Assembly: GCF_011044495.1 (NCBI RefSeq)
Contig: NZ_CP049143.1
Location: forward strand, 4,340,001 to 4,404,000
Direction of reading: 5' to 3'
DNA from: Roseimicrobium sp. ORNL1
GTDB taxonomy: Bacteria; Verrucomicrobiota; Verrucomicrobiia; Verrucomicrobiales; Verrucomicrobiaceae
DNA: 64,000 nt
Positions 51,016-59,471 of this stretch are shown piece after piece (within the stretch, counting starts at the first letter, position 1; every line of letters starts with the position of its first letter). Below the pieces are notes generated by a model. It was not told where the DNA came from. It worked only from the letters and a program-made list of their open reading frames with translations, and did no database searches. A program made the position numbers and the translations under genes.

Positions 51016-52230
51016 CTACACCCGCGGCGCTCTCGGCACGCGGATGGTGAAGAGCGTTTCGATGCCGGGACGGCTGTGCACGGTGATGGTGCCTTGATGG
51101 GCCTCCACGGCGCGCTTCACGATGGAGAGGCCCAGGCCGGTGCCCTTGATCTCCTTGGAATGGTGACGCGCCACGCGGTAGAAGCGCTTGAAGACAAAGG
51201 GCAGGTCCGCGTGCGGGATGCCCACACCATTGTCCTTCACCTGGATCTCTGAGGTATCCCCCTCCTGCTTGAGCTGGATGGTCACCTGCAGTCCGCGGGC
51301 CAGATTTTCCTTCAAGGCATTGCTCACCAGATTGAAGAGGATCTGGTCCCAGTAGTACCGATCGCCGTGGATGTAGGGGCTGCAGTTGTCCACCAGCACC
51401 ATCTCCACCTTCGCCTCCTTCGTGGTGATCACGGGTGTGAGACGGTGAATCACATCCAGGGCACAGGCTTTGAAATCAAACTCCTCCACGCGCACGGCTT
51501 CCTGCTCACCGGACTCCATGCGGCTGATGATCAAAAGGTCCTCCACGATCTGCGCAAGGCGATCGCCATGTTTGCGCATGATGCCGAAGGCGCGCTTCGT
51601 TTCGTCCGGCTCACTGATGTCTCCTTCCACCAGGTTCTCCAGGTAGCCATTGATGATGGAAAGTGGCGTTCGCAGTTCGTGAGAGGCATTTGCCACGAAG
51701 TCCTTGCGGATACGCTCGAGCGTGTGCTTCTCCGTCTCATCACGGAGGATCACCAGCACCCCACCTTCCATGCCTCCGGGGGCATCGCCGTTCAGGGGTA
51801 CCGCCTCCACCGAAAAGATGCGATCCTCCACGCCGCTGCCTTCACCGCGGGAGGACACCAGGAACTCCTGCCTCTGCCGCTGCCCGCTCTCCACGCTGCC
51901 CTGTACCATTTCCACGATGCGGTGGTCCCGCACACACTCCAGCAGCGTGCGCCCCACAGGACTGCTGATGGGGGGGAAGAACTTCATGGCCCCGCGATTG
52001 ACGAAGAGGACCGTGAGCCGGCTGCTGATGATGAAGAGGCCGTCTTCGATGCCCTCTACAAGCCGGTGCAACATTTCCGCCCGCTGCCGGGTCCGCTCAT
52101 GGTAGGCAAGTTCCTCGCGATCCTTGATGGCGTGCGCGCGTTTCATCTTCCAGTTCCGCAGCTGAGCCCCCCACCACAACCCGGCGAACACAACTGCCAG
52201 CAAGAGGCTTGCAGTGATGAACAATTCCAT
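51016..52230 (-). CDS. phoR: phosphate regulon sensor histidine kinase PhoR-like
   Basis: 404 residues. One N-terminal membrane helix (3-22), a short basic linker, then a PAS domain at about 50-165 (EGIEDGLFIISSRLTVLFVN). The HisKA dimer domain carries the phospho-accepting His184 in DFVANASHELRTPLS. The ATPase domain has the N box NLVSNALKEN, G1 VKDNGVGIP and G2 GTGLGLSIVKRAVE. The single anchor without a large periplasmic part and the PAS domain match PhoR, which senses phosphate through the Pst-PhoU complex. It lies 29 bases after phoB in the same operon. Confidence 0.9.
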   Translation of the reverse strand: MELFITASLLLAVVFAGLWWGAQLRNWKMKRAHAIKDREELAYHERTRQRAEMLHRLVEGIEDGLFIISSRLTVLFVNRGAMKFFPPISSPVGRTLLECVRDHRIVEMVQGSVESGQRQRQEFLVSSRGEGSGVEDRIFSVEAVPLNGDAPGGMEGGVLVILRDETEKHTLERIRKDFVANASHELRTPLSIINGYLENLVEGDISEPDETKRAFGIMRKHGDRLAQIVEDLLIISRMESGEQEAVRVEEFDFKACALDVIHRLTPVITTKEAKVEMVLVDNCSPYIHGDRYYWDQILFNLVSNALKENLARGLQVTIQLKQEGDTSEIQVKDNGVGIPHADLPFVFKRFYRVARHHSKEIKGTGLGLSIVKRAVEAHQGTITVHSRPGIETLFTIRVPRAPRV

Positions 52231-52259
52231 GATTCGTCAGACGGGAAGCGTGCGGTATA

Positions 52260-52961
52260 TCAGACCGCTACTGCCACAGGGGCGCGAAACACATACCCAA
52301 AGCCACGCGAAGTCTGCAGCCAGTCGGCGTATTCCCCCAGCTTCTCGCGAAGGCGTTTCACATGGGTATCCAGGGTGCGGGTCTGCACATTGCCCGTGTA
52401 GCCCCAGACTTCACGCAGGATGTGGTCCCGCTCCACGACTTCGCCTTTCCGGCTGGCCAGCAGGTGGAGGAGCTTGAACTCAAGCAGGGTGAGTTCCATG
52501 GGGGCGCCATTGATGGTCAGGCGCACGCTGGCGAGGTCAAAGATGAAGGGACCTTCCTTAAGTTCTGTTCCCTCCCCCACCACGGCAGAGCGGCGCAAGA
52601 GCGCCTGCACGCGCAGCACGAGCTCCTTGGGGCTGAAAGGCTTTGCAAGATAGTCGTCCGCGCCCTTCTCCAGTCCGGCGATGCGGTCCAGCGTCTGGCC
52701 CTTTGCCGTGAGCATGATGATGGGGATGCGCAGCGTGCTGTCATCCTCCCGGAGTTCCTGGCAAACCTGCAGCCCGTCGCGGCCCGGCATCATCACGTCC
52801 AGCACGATGGCGTCCGGATGGCGGGCTCTGGTGGCTGTGAGAGCCTGCAGTCCGTCAGCAGCCTCCACGGTCTCGAATCCGGCGCGACGGAGGTTCATTC
52901 CAACGAGTTCGCGGACGTCTTCTTCGTCGTCGGCAATTAAGATGAGAGGTTTGTCAGACAT
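52260..52961 (-). CDS. phoB: phosphate regulon response regulator PhoB-like (OmpR family)
   Basis: 233 residues. The receiver domain has the acidic pair Asp11/Asp12, the phosphoacceptor Asp55 in IVLDVMMPG and the Lys in LAKPFSPKE. A winged-helix OmpR-type DNA-binding domain begins near residue 130 (LTLLEFKLLHLLASRKGEVVERDHILREVWGY, then VQTRTLDTHVKRLREKLG). Context makes it PhoB: it precedes the PhoR-like kinase by 29 bases and faces phoU. It activates phosphate-starvation genes when phosphorylated. A 16-bp palindrome lies 59 bases before its start. Confidence 0.9.
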   Translation of the reverse strand: MSDKPLILIADDEEDVRELVGMNLRRAGFETVEAADGLQALTATRARHPDAIVLDVMMPGRDGLQVCQELREDDSTLRIPIIMLTAKGQTLDRIAGLEKGADDYLAKPFSPKELVLRVQALLRRSAVVGEGTELKEGPFIFDLASVRLTINGAPMELTLLEFKLLHLLASRKGEVVERDHILREVWGYTGNVQTRTLDTHVKRLREKLGEYADWLQTSRGFGYVFRAPVAVAV

Positions 52962-53019
52962 GGGGCTTTAAAGAATGCTCCAATTGTGACGGTTCTGTCG
53001 GACTCAACAAACCAGCCTG

Positions 53020-53038
53020 TGTGACAACATTGTCACGC
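53020..53038. promoter_or_regulatory. GTGACAA-CA-TTGTCAC palindrome before phoB
   Basis: A perfect 7-bp inverted repeat around CA at 53021-53036 lies in the 90-base gap between the glycosyltransferase stop and phoB. A partial copy, TGTGACGGTTCTGTC, lies nearer the gene at 52985-52999. See the matching site before phoU. Confidence 0.5.
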
Positions 53039-53051
53039 TTTACCCTGCGAA

Positions 53052-54173
53052 TCAAGCAGTCTCGGGAGCCACTTCCGCGATGACGTCCAACCACTTGTGC
53101 AGATGTGCCTCCCACGTGAGCGGCACCATCGTCTCCCGCGCGGCCTGTCCCAGGCGCTCCCGACCCTCGTCTCCCATGGCCAAAGCGCGCTTCACCACCT
53201 CAAGCACAGAGGCCGGATTGGTGGGCTCTTTTAGCAGGAAACCGTTCTCTCCATCCCGGATAAAATCGATGGCCCCGTCATTCACCGAAATCAGCCCCGG
53301 CACCCCGGAGGCCATGCTCTGCAGCACGGTATTCGCGCACGCATCATAGAGCGTGGGGTGGATGAACCAGTCCGCCGCCTGATACAGGCCGGACATGTCT
53401 GCCTGCGGCGAAATGGTGCGCACCTTTCCCTGCAGGCGACGGGCTTTGATGATGACCTCGTCCAGGTAGCTGAGAGGCTTCCCCACGATCCAGAGATCCG
53501 CATCCACATCCGCCCACATGTCGAGCAAGACGTCGAGTCCCTTTCGCCGGTGGCTGAGGGAGACAAAAAGGAAGACCGGCCGCTTCGGATCGGTCTTCAG
53601 GAGGTCACACACTTTTTCCCGCAGGATCTCCTTCCGGAAGGAGGGCTGGAAGCGATCCGTGTCCACCGCAGTGTGGATCACCCGGAAGAGACTCTCATCC
53701 GTGCCGTAGTGCTGGTGAATCTGCGCGGCGACCTGGGAGGAATTCACGATGAAGCGCTTCGTGTCCCCTTTGGTGTACAGCTCCTGCTCCAGCTGGAGTT
53801 CCAGAAGGTTTTTCGGTGCCAAACGCTTCCACCAGGGCAGCAGACGGGAGTACACCGCATGGCACCCGCCGCCGGCGCGGTGCAGGTCATGGCTGGTGGT
53901 GCGGCCAAAGCCGATGCTCACGTCCACATCCAGTTCGGACTCGATGCGCCGCGCGGACTGCTCAAACTGCCACAGGCGCAGCAGTGAGGAGCCCTTGACC
54001 AGCGGCACATGATGAATGGTCGCATCCAGGTTGCGCTCAAGCCCCTCTTTCATCTCCGAGCCCACCAAGTGCAGGTCATGCCCTGCGGCGTGCAATCGGG
54101 CGGCAAATTCCAGCAAGTAACCTTCCAGCCCGCCGCGCGGGACAAACTGGTGGTAAATGAGGGCAATTCGCAT
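53052..54173 (-). CDS. glycosyltransferase family 4 protein
   Basis: 373 residues from the ATG at 54171-54173, which starts the first Rossmann strand (MRIALIYHQFVPRGGLEGYL). Two GT-B domains follow. The donor-binding half has KRPVFLFVSLSHRRKGLDVLLD and YQAADWFIHPTLYDACANTVLQSMASGVP, the place of the usual EPFGxxxxE motif, here with Asp-Ala-Cys-Ala in the middle. Overall it is like WaaG-type enzymes that extend lipopolysaccharide core (SIGFGRTTSHDLHRAGGGCHAVY is strongly WaaG-like). It probably works at the cytosolic face of the inner membrane on LPS core sugars. Its next gene is phoB, 90 bases on. Confidence 0.9.
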   Translation of the reverse strand: MRIALIYHQFVPRGGLEGYLLEFAARLHAAGHDLHLVGSEMKEGLERNLDATIHHVPLVKGSSLLRLWQFEQSARRIESELDVDVSIGFGRTTSHDLHRAGGGCHAVYSRLLPWWKRLAPKNLLELQLEQELYTKGDTKRFIVNSSQVAAQIHQHYGTDESLFRVIHTAVDTDRFQPSFRKEILREKVCDLLKTDPKRPVFLFVSLSHRRKGLDVLLDMWADVDADLWIVGKPLSYLDEVIIKARRLQGKVRTISPQADMSGLYQAADWFIHPTLYDACANTVLQSMASGVPGLISVNDGAIDFIRDGENGFLLKEPTNPASVLEVVKRALAMGDEGRERLGQAARETMVPLTWEAHLHKWLDVIAEVAPETA

Positions 54174-54249
54174 TGCAACATCCGTTGAACGGACCGGGTC
54201 AAGAGTCAACGGGCAGTGCCACGAAATGGACACATTCTGAGGTTCGAAA

Positions 54250-54470
54250 GTAGTCCGCCGAGCCTCGGCGGTCAGTGAGGATAGCTGACCCGTGAAGTCC
54301 TATCCCAACGGAAGGTGTGAGCAGCGCCTTCAGGCAATGCAAAATGAGAAAAGAAAAGTGAAAAATGTAAAGTGCCTGAGGGGGCGCTCCAATTTGCACT
54401 TTTCATTTTTCACTTCTCATTTTGCATTCCCCCAAGCACACCGCCGAGGCTCAGCGGGCTACCTCCCCGC
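54250..54470. repeat. family C inverted-repeat element, copy 2
   Basis: A GC part (GTAGTCCGCCGAGCCTCGGCGG, 54251-54272, bracketed by a similar part at 54440-54462) surrounds the A/T-rich stem AATGCAAAATGAGAA (54336-54350) with TTCTCATTTTGCATT (54414-54428). It fills the gap between the glycosyltransferase start and the ROK stop. No gene is seen. Confidence 0.65.
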
Positions 54471-55406
54471 ATACCACGCCGCTCCCGTCGCGCCAGCCCA
54501 CTCACCAAGCGTGGCCAGCACCAGCTTCACCCGGTGGCCGCCCGGCCGCCATTCCATCTGGTCCAGCAATTCCTGCAAAGGATCCGTGAGCAGGCCCGCC
54601 GCGCCGGCCGCGATGCCACCGCCTAGGATGAAGGTCTCCGGGTCAAAGCAATTGATGAGCGAAACCATGCCCGCCGCGAGCGCGTGCACGGAGATATCCC
54701 ACACGCGGTGTGCATCCGCATCGCCGGCTACCACCGCTTCCAGAAGCGCACGAGTGCTGGTGAAGCGGCCCTGCGAACGCGTAGCAACCGTGGCGTTCCC
54801 CACCGCATCCTCCAAGGAACCCGGGGTGCCTGTGATGCCGGGAGAACCATGATGGTCCACCGTGATGTGGCCAAGGTGTCCCGCGCGCCCGAGATGCCCG
54901 GTGAGCAAGCGTCCATCTGAAATCACGGCGCCTCCCACTCCCGTGCCAAGGGTGAGCATCACCGCATCCCGCGCGCCTGCAGCGGCGCCCTGCCATACCT
55001 CACCGAGGATGGCGGCGTGGGCGTCATTGAGCACGCGAGTCGGCCGTTGGAGGAATTCCGCCCACTGAAAGCCTTCCAGGCCATGCATGCGTCCCGGCAT
55101 CCATGAAATGCAGGAGCCATCCCGCGCCGCGAGGCCGGGTGCGGAGATGCCGATGGGGAGAGAGGTGGTACCAGCGCCAACCTGTGCTTCGAATTGCTCC
55201 ACAAGTTTCCTCACGCCGCTGCTCCATGCAGGCAGGTCGCCGTCCTTCTCGCCATCGCGAGTCGGCGTCGTGGCGCGGTCGAGACATTCGCCGGTTGAGG
55301 CATCAAACAAGGCACCTTTGATATTGGTGCCGCCGAGGTCGATGCCGATGAGGTGTTTTGCAGGAGAAGTCAAAGGAGATGGAGTGGGATCGAAGTTAGG
55401 CGTCAC
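54459..55406 (-). CDS. ROK family sugar kinase/regulator, atypical zinc site
   Basis: 315 residues from a GTG at 55404-55406, chosen because AGGAAGGAG lies five bases upstream and the stop of the previous gene overlaps it (GTGA). A frame open to 55463 exists. The ATP-binding phosphate-1 motif IGIDLGGTNIKG is at 20-31, and the second (LTLGTGVGGAVISDGRLLTG) is clear, so ATP binding is likely. The catalytic Asp lies in RVLNDAHAA. The usual CxCGxxGCxE zinc motif is replaced by GITGTPGSLE, with no cysteine. No N-terminal helix-turn-helix, so it is a kinase, probably of glucose or a related sugar, rather than a repressor. Confidence 0.88.
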   Translation of the reverse strand: MTPNFDPTPSPLTSPAKHLIGIDLGGTNIKGALFDASTGECLDRATTPTRDGEKDGDLPAWSSGVRKLVEQFEAQVGAGTTSLPIGISAPGLAARDGSCISWMPGRMHGLEGFQWAEFLQRPTRVLNDAHAAILGEVWQGAAAGARDAVMLTLGTGVGGAVISDGRLLTGHLGRAGHLGHITVDHHGSPGITGTPGSLEDAVGNATVATRSQGRFTSTRALLEAVVAGDADAHRVWDISVHALAAGMVSLINCFDPETFILGGGIAAGAAGLLTDPLQELLDQMEWRPGGHRVKLVLATLGEWAGATGAAWYAGR

Positions 55407-55681
55407 GGCATCTCCTTCCTGAGTGCTCGATAGGACTCCAAGAGTCGCGCCCGATTCCCCCAATCCTCGACCTCGTCTTCCACCTGAGGATGAACAAATG
55501 TTCCATGTTCTGAAATAACCGGGATAGTCTCCAAGCCAGCCTTGGCTGCTGCTGTCTTCTGTTCCTCTGTTTCGCAGCGAATACCAAGCATCTCCTTTGT
55601 GTAGGGCCAGTCCCGGTCAAAGACCTCTTCGAATGCATCAAGGAACGCTCGGACTTTCTCAAGGTCGGGATGTGTGCTCAT
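55403..55681 (-). CDS. small hypothetical protein coupled to the ROK gene
   Basis: 92 residues from the ATG at 55679-55681. A charged helix (HPDLEKVRAFLDAFEEVFDRDWPYTKEMLG) is followed by a beta part (TIPVISEHGTFVHPQVEDEVEDWGN) and a C-terminal helix. I do not recognise it. Its TGA overlaps the ROK GTG start by four bases, next to a strong ribosome site, so the two are translated together. A longer open frame upstream overlaps the SDR gene end and is unlikely. Confidence 0.65.
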   Translation of the reverse strand: MSTHPDLEKVRAFLDAFEEVFDRDWPYTKEMLGIRCETEEQKTAAAKAGLETIPVISEHGTFVHPQVEDEVEDWGNRARLLESYRALRKEMP

Positions 55682-55730
55682 ACGAGGTGATGCCTGGTAT
55701 ACATTTTGAATTCTGACTACTGACTCACCA

Positions 55731-56531
55731 TCACTCCGCATACTGCCCCTCCGAAACCGTCCATCCACCATCCACGGCGAGCACTTGTCCCGTGATGAAA
55801 TGCGCCTGCCTCGAAAGCAAAAATAGCGCGGCACCATCCAAGTCCTCCGGCACGCCTACGCGACCGCCATCGAGCGGCTGCTTCGTGGCGATGAAGCGCA
55901 TGATTTCATCATTACCCACGGCGCGCTTGGACATGGGAGTTTCCACCAATGCAGGGGCGAGGACATTGATGCGGATGTTGTCATCCACATAGTAGCTCGC
56001 GGTCGCCTTGCTGAAGCCGACGATGGCGGACTTCGTGGCGGCATAGGCGTGGCTGGCGAAGTGCACCGGGGAAGGCGACCAGCCGAGCACGCTGCCCATG
56101 TTCAGGATGGTGCCTCCCCCGCCCTGCTTCAGGAACTGGCGCACGGCGGCGCGGTTGGAGTTGAAGAGGCTGGTGAGATTCAGGTCCAGCGTGAACTGCC
56201 AGCCTTCGTCCGTGATTTCATGAAGCGGGCCGTCTCCCTGAGCCCGACCACTGCCGCCGGCCACATGGTACAGGGCATCGATGCGGCCAAACTCGCGCAC
56301 GGCCAATTCCACGGCGTTCTCCGCAGTGGAGGGTTCACACGCATCTCCGGCGAATCCCCGGGCGGAGGCACCCAGCGTGGCCAAGGCGCTGCGCACGCTC
56401 TCTTCACTCCTGCCAAAGACCACGACCTTCGCCCCCTGCTCCACCAGGCGCTGGGCCGCGGACAGGCCCAGCCCCGTCGTCCCTCCTGCGATGACAACCA
56501 CCAAGCCTGCCACATCGTATTGCACTGTCAT
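55731..56531 (-). CDS. short-chain dehydrogenase/reductase (SDR)
   Basis: 266 residues from the ATG at 56529-56531; the open frame reaches 56978 but that part overlaps the lipoprotein gene on the other strand. Classical SDR: AGGTTGLGL at about 15-23 for the cofactor, catalytic Ser147, Tyr163 and Lys167 (HAYAATKSA). The cofactor loop and the end (FITGQVLAVDGGWTV) match. The substrate is not evident. It may belong with the sugar kinase downstream (54459-55406), since the three genes are read the same way with short gaps. Confidence 0.9.
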   Translation of the reverse strand: MTVQYDVAGLVVVIAGGTTGLGLSAAQRLVEQGAKVVVFGRSEESVRSALATLGASARGFAGDACEPSTAENAVELAVREFGRIDALYHVAGGSGRAQGDGPLHEITDEGWQFTLDLNLTSLFNSNRAAVRQFLKQGGGGTILNMGSVLGWSPSPVHFASHAYAATKSAIVGFSKATASYYVDDNIRINVLAPALVETPMSKRAVGNDEIMRFIATKQPLDGGRVGVPEDLDGAALFLLSRQAHFITGQVLAVDGGWTVSEGQYAE

Positions 56532-56672
56532 AGGCTGGCATGCTAGAGGTGCCCACCGCTCGTGACAAGATCCCACACAACGTGATTGTTGCGTAAACGC
56601 GCATACGTTTATCTTATCTTGCTCTCCTCGATCCGTCGCGACACCCTGCATCAACCCAGCATTCCCGAAATC

Positions 56673-57161
56673 ATGCGCCTGCCATCCGCCCTCCTTCGCC
56701 TCTGCAGTGCCCTCGTCCTCGCCACCGCACTCGCCAGTTGTTCGATGGGGTACAACAGGGACTGGAACAAGGCCGCCGCCACGGACGCCACGCAACACCC
56801 GAAGAATCTGGAAGGCGCGTGGGCCGGAACGTGGAAAAGCAACCATGATGGCCACCACGGCCAGCTTAGGGCCATCGTGACGAAACTTCACACAACAGTG
56901 GGCCAGCCGGAGAAGTACTCCTTCCGCTACCACGCCACGTGGGCAAACATCATTTCGGGCGTCATCACGGCGGAGCACGAAGCCATTCCCGCCGGGAAGA
57001 AGAAAGACGGCGTCGTGACTCTGAGCGGTGAGAAGGATCTGGGCAGACTGGGCGGTGTGTACGGCTTCACCGGCGTGGCCTCCCCCATCGAGTTCAAGGC
57101 AGACTACAAGTCGAAGCTGGACAAGGGTGTGTTTGAAATGAAACGGCCTGGCTCACCCTGA
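56673..57161 (+). CDS. lipoprotein of unknown function
   Basis: 162 residues from the ATG at 56673. The signal ends in a lipobox LASC (about residues 20-23), so the mature protein is lipid-anchored at Cys. The rest is a small beta-rich domain (GAWAGTWKSNHDGHHGQLRAIVTKL, YSFRYHATWANIISGVITAEHEA), similar in style to proteins with an up-and-down barrel, but I do not know the family. The pair of His-rich stretches is notable. The next gene (57223) follows after 61 bases on the same strand. Confidence 0.75.
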   Translation: MRLPSALLRLCSALVLATALASCSMGYNRDWNKAAATDATQHPKNLEGAWAGTWKSNHDGHHGQLRAIVTKLHTTVGQPEKYSFRYHATWANIISGVITAEHEAIPAGKKKDGVVTLSGEKDLGRLGGVYGFTGVASPIEFKADYKSKLDKGVFEMKRPGSP

Positions 57162-57222
57162 CCCATCCACAAGAGCATGAGGTCACGATGCGATTGGCAC
57201 AAGGGCACGCGCCCTACCTGCC

Positions 57223-57639
57223 ATGACCCCCGCCAAAAAGAACACGTTCTTCACCAAGTTCGCCAAGTGGACCTCTCGCATCACGGGGCAGCCCAGTGCC
57301 TTTGCCGTGGCTGCCGGCACGCTGGTTGTCTGGGCCATCTCGGGACCCTTTTTCGGATTCAGTGACACCTGGCAGCTCATCATCAACACTGGAACCACCA
57401 TCGTGACGTTCCTGATGGTATTCCTGATTCAGAACACGCAGAACCGCGACTCGGAGGCGCTTCACGTGAAGCTGGATGAACTCATTCGCTCCACGCGCGG
57501 CGCGAACAACCAACTCCTGGATTTGGAGGAGCTTGAAGTGGAGGAACTCGACAAGTTGCGTGATGAGTATGAGGCGCTCGCGGAGAAGGCGCGCACCTCG
57601 CTCAAGAAGGTGAGGTCGAAGCCCAAAGCCGCGAGGTAG
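57223..57639 (+). CDS. low-affinity iron permease family protein
   Basis: 138 residues. It resembles bacterial members of the low-affinity iron permease family (Pfam PF04120, yeast Fet4 related): FAKWTSRITGQPSAFAVAAGTLVVWAISGPFFGFSDTWQLIINTGTTIVTFLMVFLIQNTQNRDSEALHVKLDELI. Two membrane helices (about 25-45 and 52-70) are followed by a helical Glu/Lys-rich tail. Bacterial members are short compared with Fet4, and iron transport has not been shown for most, so the transport role is by family only. Confidence 0.9.
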   Translation: MTPAKKNTFFTKFAKWTSRITGQPSAFAVAAGTLVVWAISGPFFGFSDTWQLIINTGTTIVTFLMVFLIQNTQNRDSEALHVKLDELIRSTRGANNQLLDLEELEVEELDKLRDEYEALAEKARTSLKKVRSKPKAAR

Positions 57640-57653
57640 CGGGATGCTCTTCC

Positions 57654-57772
57654 AACGTAGCTCGCGAGTCCCTTCGCGAGATCAGTCGGGTTGCATCGCT
57701 GCAGAGTGACCAATGCCCCGCGAAGGGACTCGCGGACTACGTTGCGCTTCGCGAGCTACGTTGCGCTGCATT
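57654..57772. repeat. inverted repeat with CGCGAGTCCCTTCGCG arms
   Basis: AACGTAGCTCGCGAGTCC, then CTTCGCG (57654-57678), pairs with CGCGAAGGGACTCGCG, then GACTACGTT (57719-57743). A further half copy ending in GAGCTACGTTGCG follows. It fills the gap before the phosphodiesterase gene. Confidence 0.7.
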
Positions 57773-57824
57773 CCATTCTCGGAATTCTGTGGTATGGATC
57801 ATTCCTCCCAGAGATCCCCCAGCC

Positions 57825-59243
57825 ATGCTGCGTCGCTGCTTCTTCCTTCCCATCTTCCTTGCAACCTTTGGCGCTGTGATGCCCTGTGTATCACGTACCT
57901 TCGCGCAAGCACCCGAGACGACGAACAATCACCCCATCGTCGTGCTGCTGAGCGTCGATGGCCTGGCGAATTTTTATCTCGATGATCCCAAGGCGGAGAT
58001 CCCGCATCTGCGCGCTCTGATGAAGGAAGGCGTGCGTGCGGAGAGCATGAAAGCCTCACTCCCCACCGTGACCTGGCCGAACCACACCACTCTAGTGACC
58101 GGCGTGCAGCCAGGAAAGCACGGCGTGCTGGGCAATCAGGTACTGGATCGTGACACCGGCGAGATCGTGCCCTTCATGATCGATCCGATCTACAACAAGG
58201 AGGACCTCGTCCAGAGTCCCACCATCTATGATGTAGCCAAGGCCGCGGGCATGAAGACAGCGGGACTCATCTGGCCTGCCACACGCGGTGCAAAGACGCT
58301 GGACTGGACGGTGCCAGACGTGGGCAATATCAAGCTGGTAGAGCAGCATGCCACGCCCTCCCTGCTGAAGGAATTCGCTGAAGCCGGCATCCCCTGGGAA
58401 AAGCAGGAGGAATGGTGGGCCACCAAACGCATCCGCGAACGCGACGGCATGTTCGTGCAGATGGCGAAGCATGTCCTGAGCAAACACCAGCCGCGCCTGC
58501 TGCTCATGCATCTGGTCGAAGTGGATCACACGCAGCATGGCAAGGGGCCGAATACGCCCGAAGCCTATGACGCACTCAAGGCGGCAGATGAGCGAGTGGG
58601 TGAAATCTGGGAGTTCCTCAAGACCAACTTCTCCGGACGCGCCACACTCATCGTGGTCTCAGATCACGGCTTCTATCCCTGGCGCCAGGCCATCCTGCCG
58701 AATGTGCTACTGCGCCAGGAAAAGCTGCTTCGCGCCATTGGCGGCAAAATCACCAGCGACAGCAAAGTACGCGCCGTGGATCAGGGCGGCTCGAGTTTTG
58801 TCTACATCCTGGACAAGGAAAACCGTGCCTCAATTGCCGAATCGCTCATCTCCAAGTTCAAGAGTGTGGAAGGCATCGCCGCCGTGCTCACGCCGGAACA
58901 GTTCGCTTCCTATGGCCTGGGCGATCCCGCCACCAATCCCCGCGTCCCTGATCTCGTACTCACCGCAAAGTCCGGCTATGCCTTCTTCGATGTGGCAGGC
59001 GAAAATGCCGTTGTGATGCCTAAGGAAGAACGCCTGCGCGGAACGCATGGCTACAATCCCGATGAACCCGCCATGCAGGCCACGTTCATCGCTGCTGGTC
59101 AAGGCATCCAGCCCGGGTCGAAACTCGGCGCGATTTCCAACACTTCGGTCGCCCCCACCATTGCCACCCTGCTGGGATTGAAGATGCCCAGTGCTGATGG
59201 GCCTGTGCTGCAGGAGATTTTGGAGACGAAGGCGGCGGAGTGA
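57825..59243 (+). CDS. type I phosphodiesterase/nucleotide pyrophosphatase (alkaline phosphatase superfamily), secreted
   Basis: 472 residues from the ATG at 57825 with a signal peptide (CFFLPIFLATFGAVMPCVSRTFAQA). Metal-binding Asp45 in LLSVDGLANF, the nucleophile Thr83 in PTVTWPNHTT, then VVSDHGF for the second metal site and GTHGYNPDEPAMQATFIAAG near the end: the NPP subfamily pattern. It is expected to cleave phosphodiester or pyrophosphate bonds in the periplasm. Its closeness to the Pho genes (3-7 kb away) may be chance. Confidence 0.92.
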   Translation: MLRRCFFLPIFLATFGAVMPCVSRTFAQAPETTNNHPIVVLLSVDGLANFYLDDPKAEIPHLRALMKEGVRAESMKASLPTVTWPNHTTLVTGVQPGKHGVLGNQVLDRDTGEIVPFMIDPIYNKEDLVQSPTIYDVAKAAGMKTAGLIWPATRGAKTLDWTVPDVGNIKLVEQHATPSLLKEFAEAGIPWEKQEEWWATKRIRERDGMFVQMAKHVLSKHQPRLLLMHLVEVDHTQHGKGPNTPEAYDALKAADERVGEIWEFLKTNFSGRATLIVVSDHGFYPWRQAILPNVLLRQEKLLRAIGGKITSDSKVRAVDQGGSSFVYILDKENRASIAESLISKFKSVEGIAAVLTPEQFASYGLGDPATNPRVPDLVLTAKSGYAFFDVAGENAVVMPKEERLRGTHGYNPDEPAMQATFIAAGQGIQPGSKLGAISNTSVAPTIATLLGLKMPSADGPVLQEILETKAAE

Positions 59244-59266
59244 AGGCGATGGAACGCTGATCTTTT

Positions 59267-59393
59267 AGCCGCAAAAAGACGCAAAAGACACAAGAGTCGG
59301 GGCGGATAATCACCTGGCCATCAATCAGACCGCGGCCGTGGCAACCCGCACCAAAGACTCACTTTTTGAGCCTTTTGCGTCTTTTTGCGGCCA
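59267..59393. repeat. family B inverted-repeat element
   Basis: TTAGCCGCAAAAAGACGCAAAAG (59265-59287, core GCCGCAAAAAGACGC) pairs with CTTTTGCGTCTTTTTGCGGC (59372-59391). It fills most of the gap before the helicase gene; the open frame of that gene runs into it. Confidence 0.75.
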
Positions 59394-59471
59394 ATTCATC
59401 AGGGTGCCCAACCCGTACTACTTGCACCGCGCCGCATCCGTGGTTCGTGTGTGGCTGTCACCGCCCAGTTC

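Noticed and set aside
56532-56978. Upstream extension of the SDR gene
   Set aside because: It lies opposite the lipoprotein gene and adds about 149 residues with no SDR similarity; the cofactor fold begins right after the Met at 56531.
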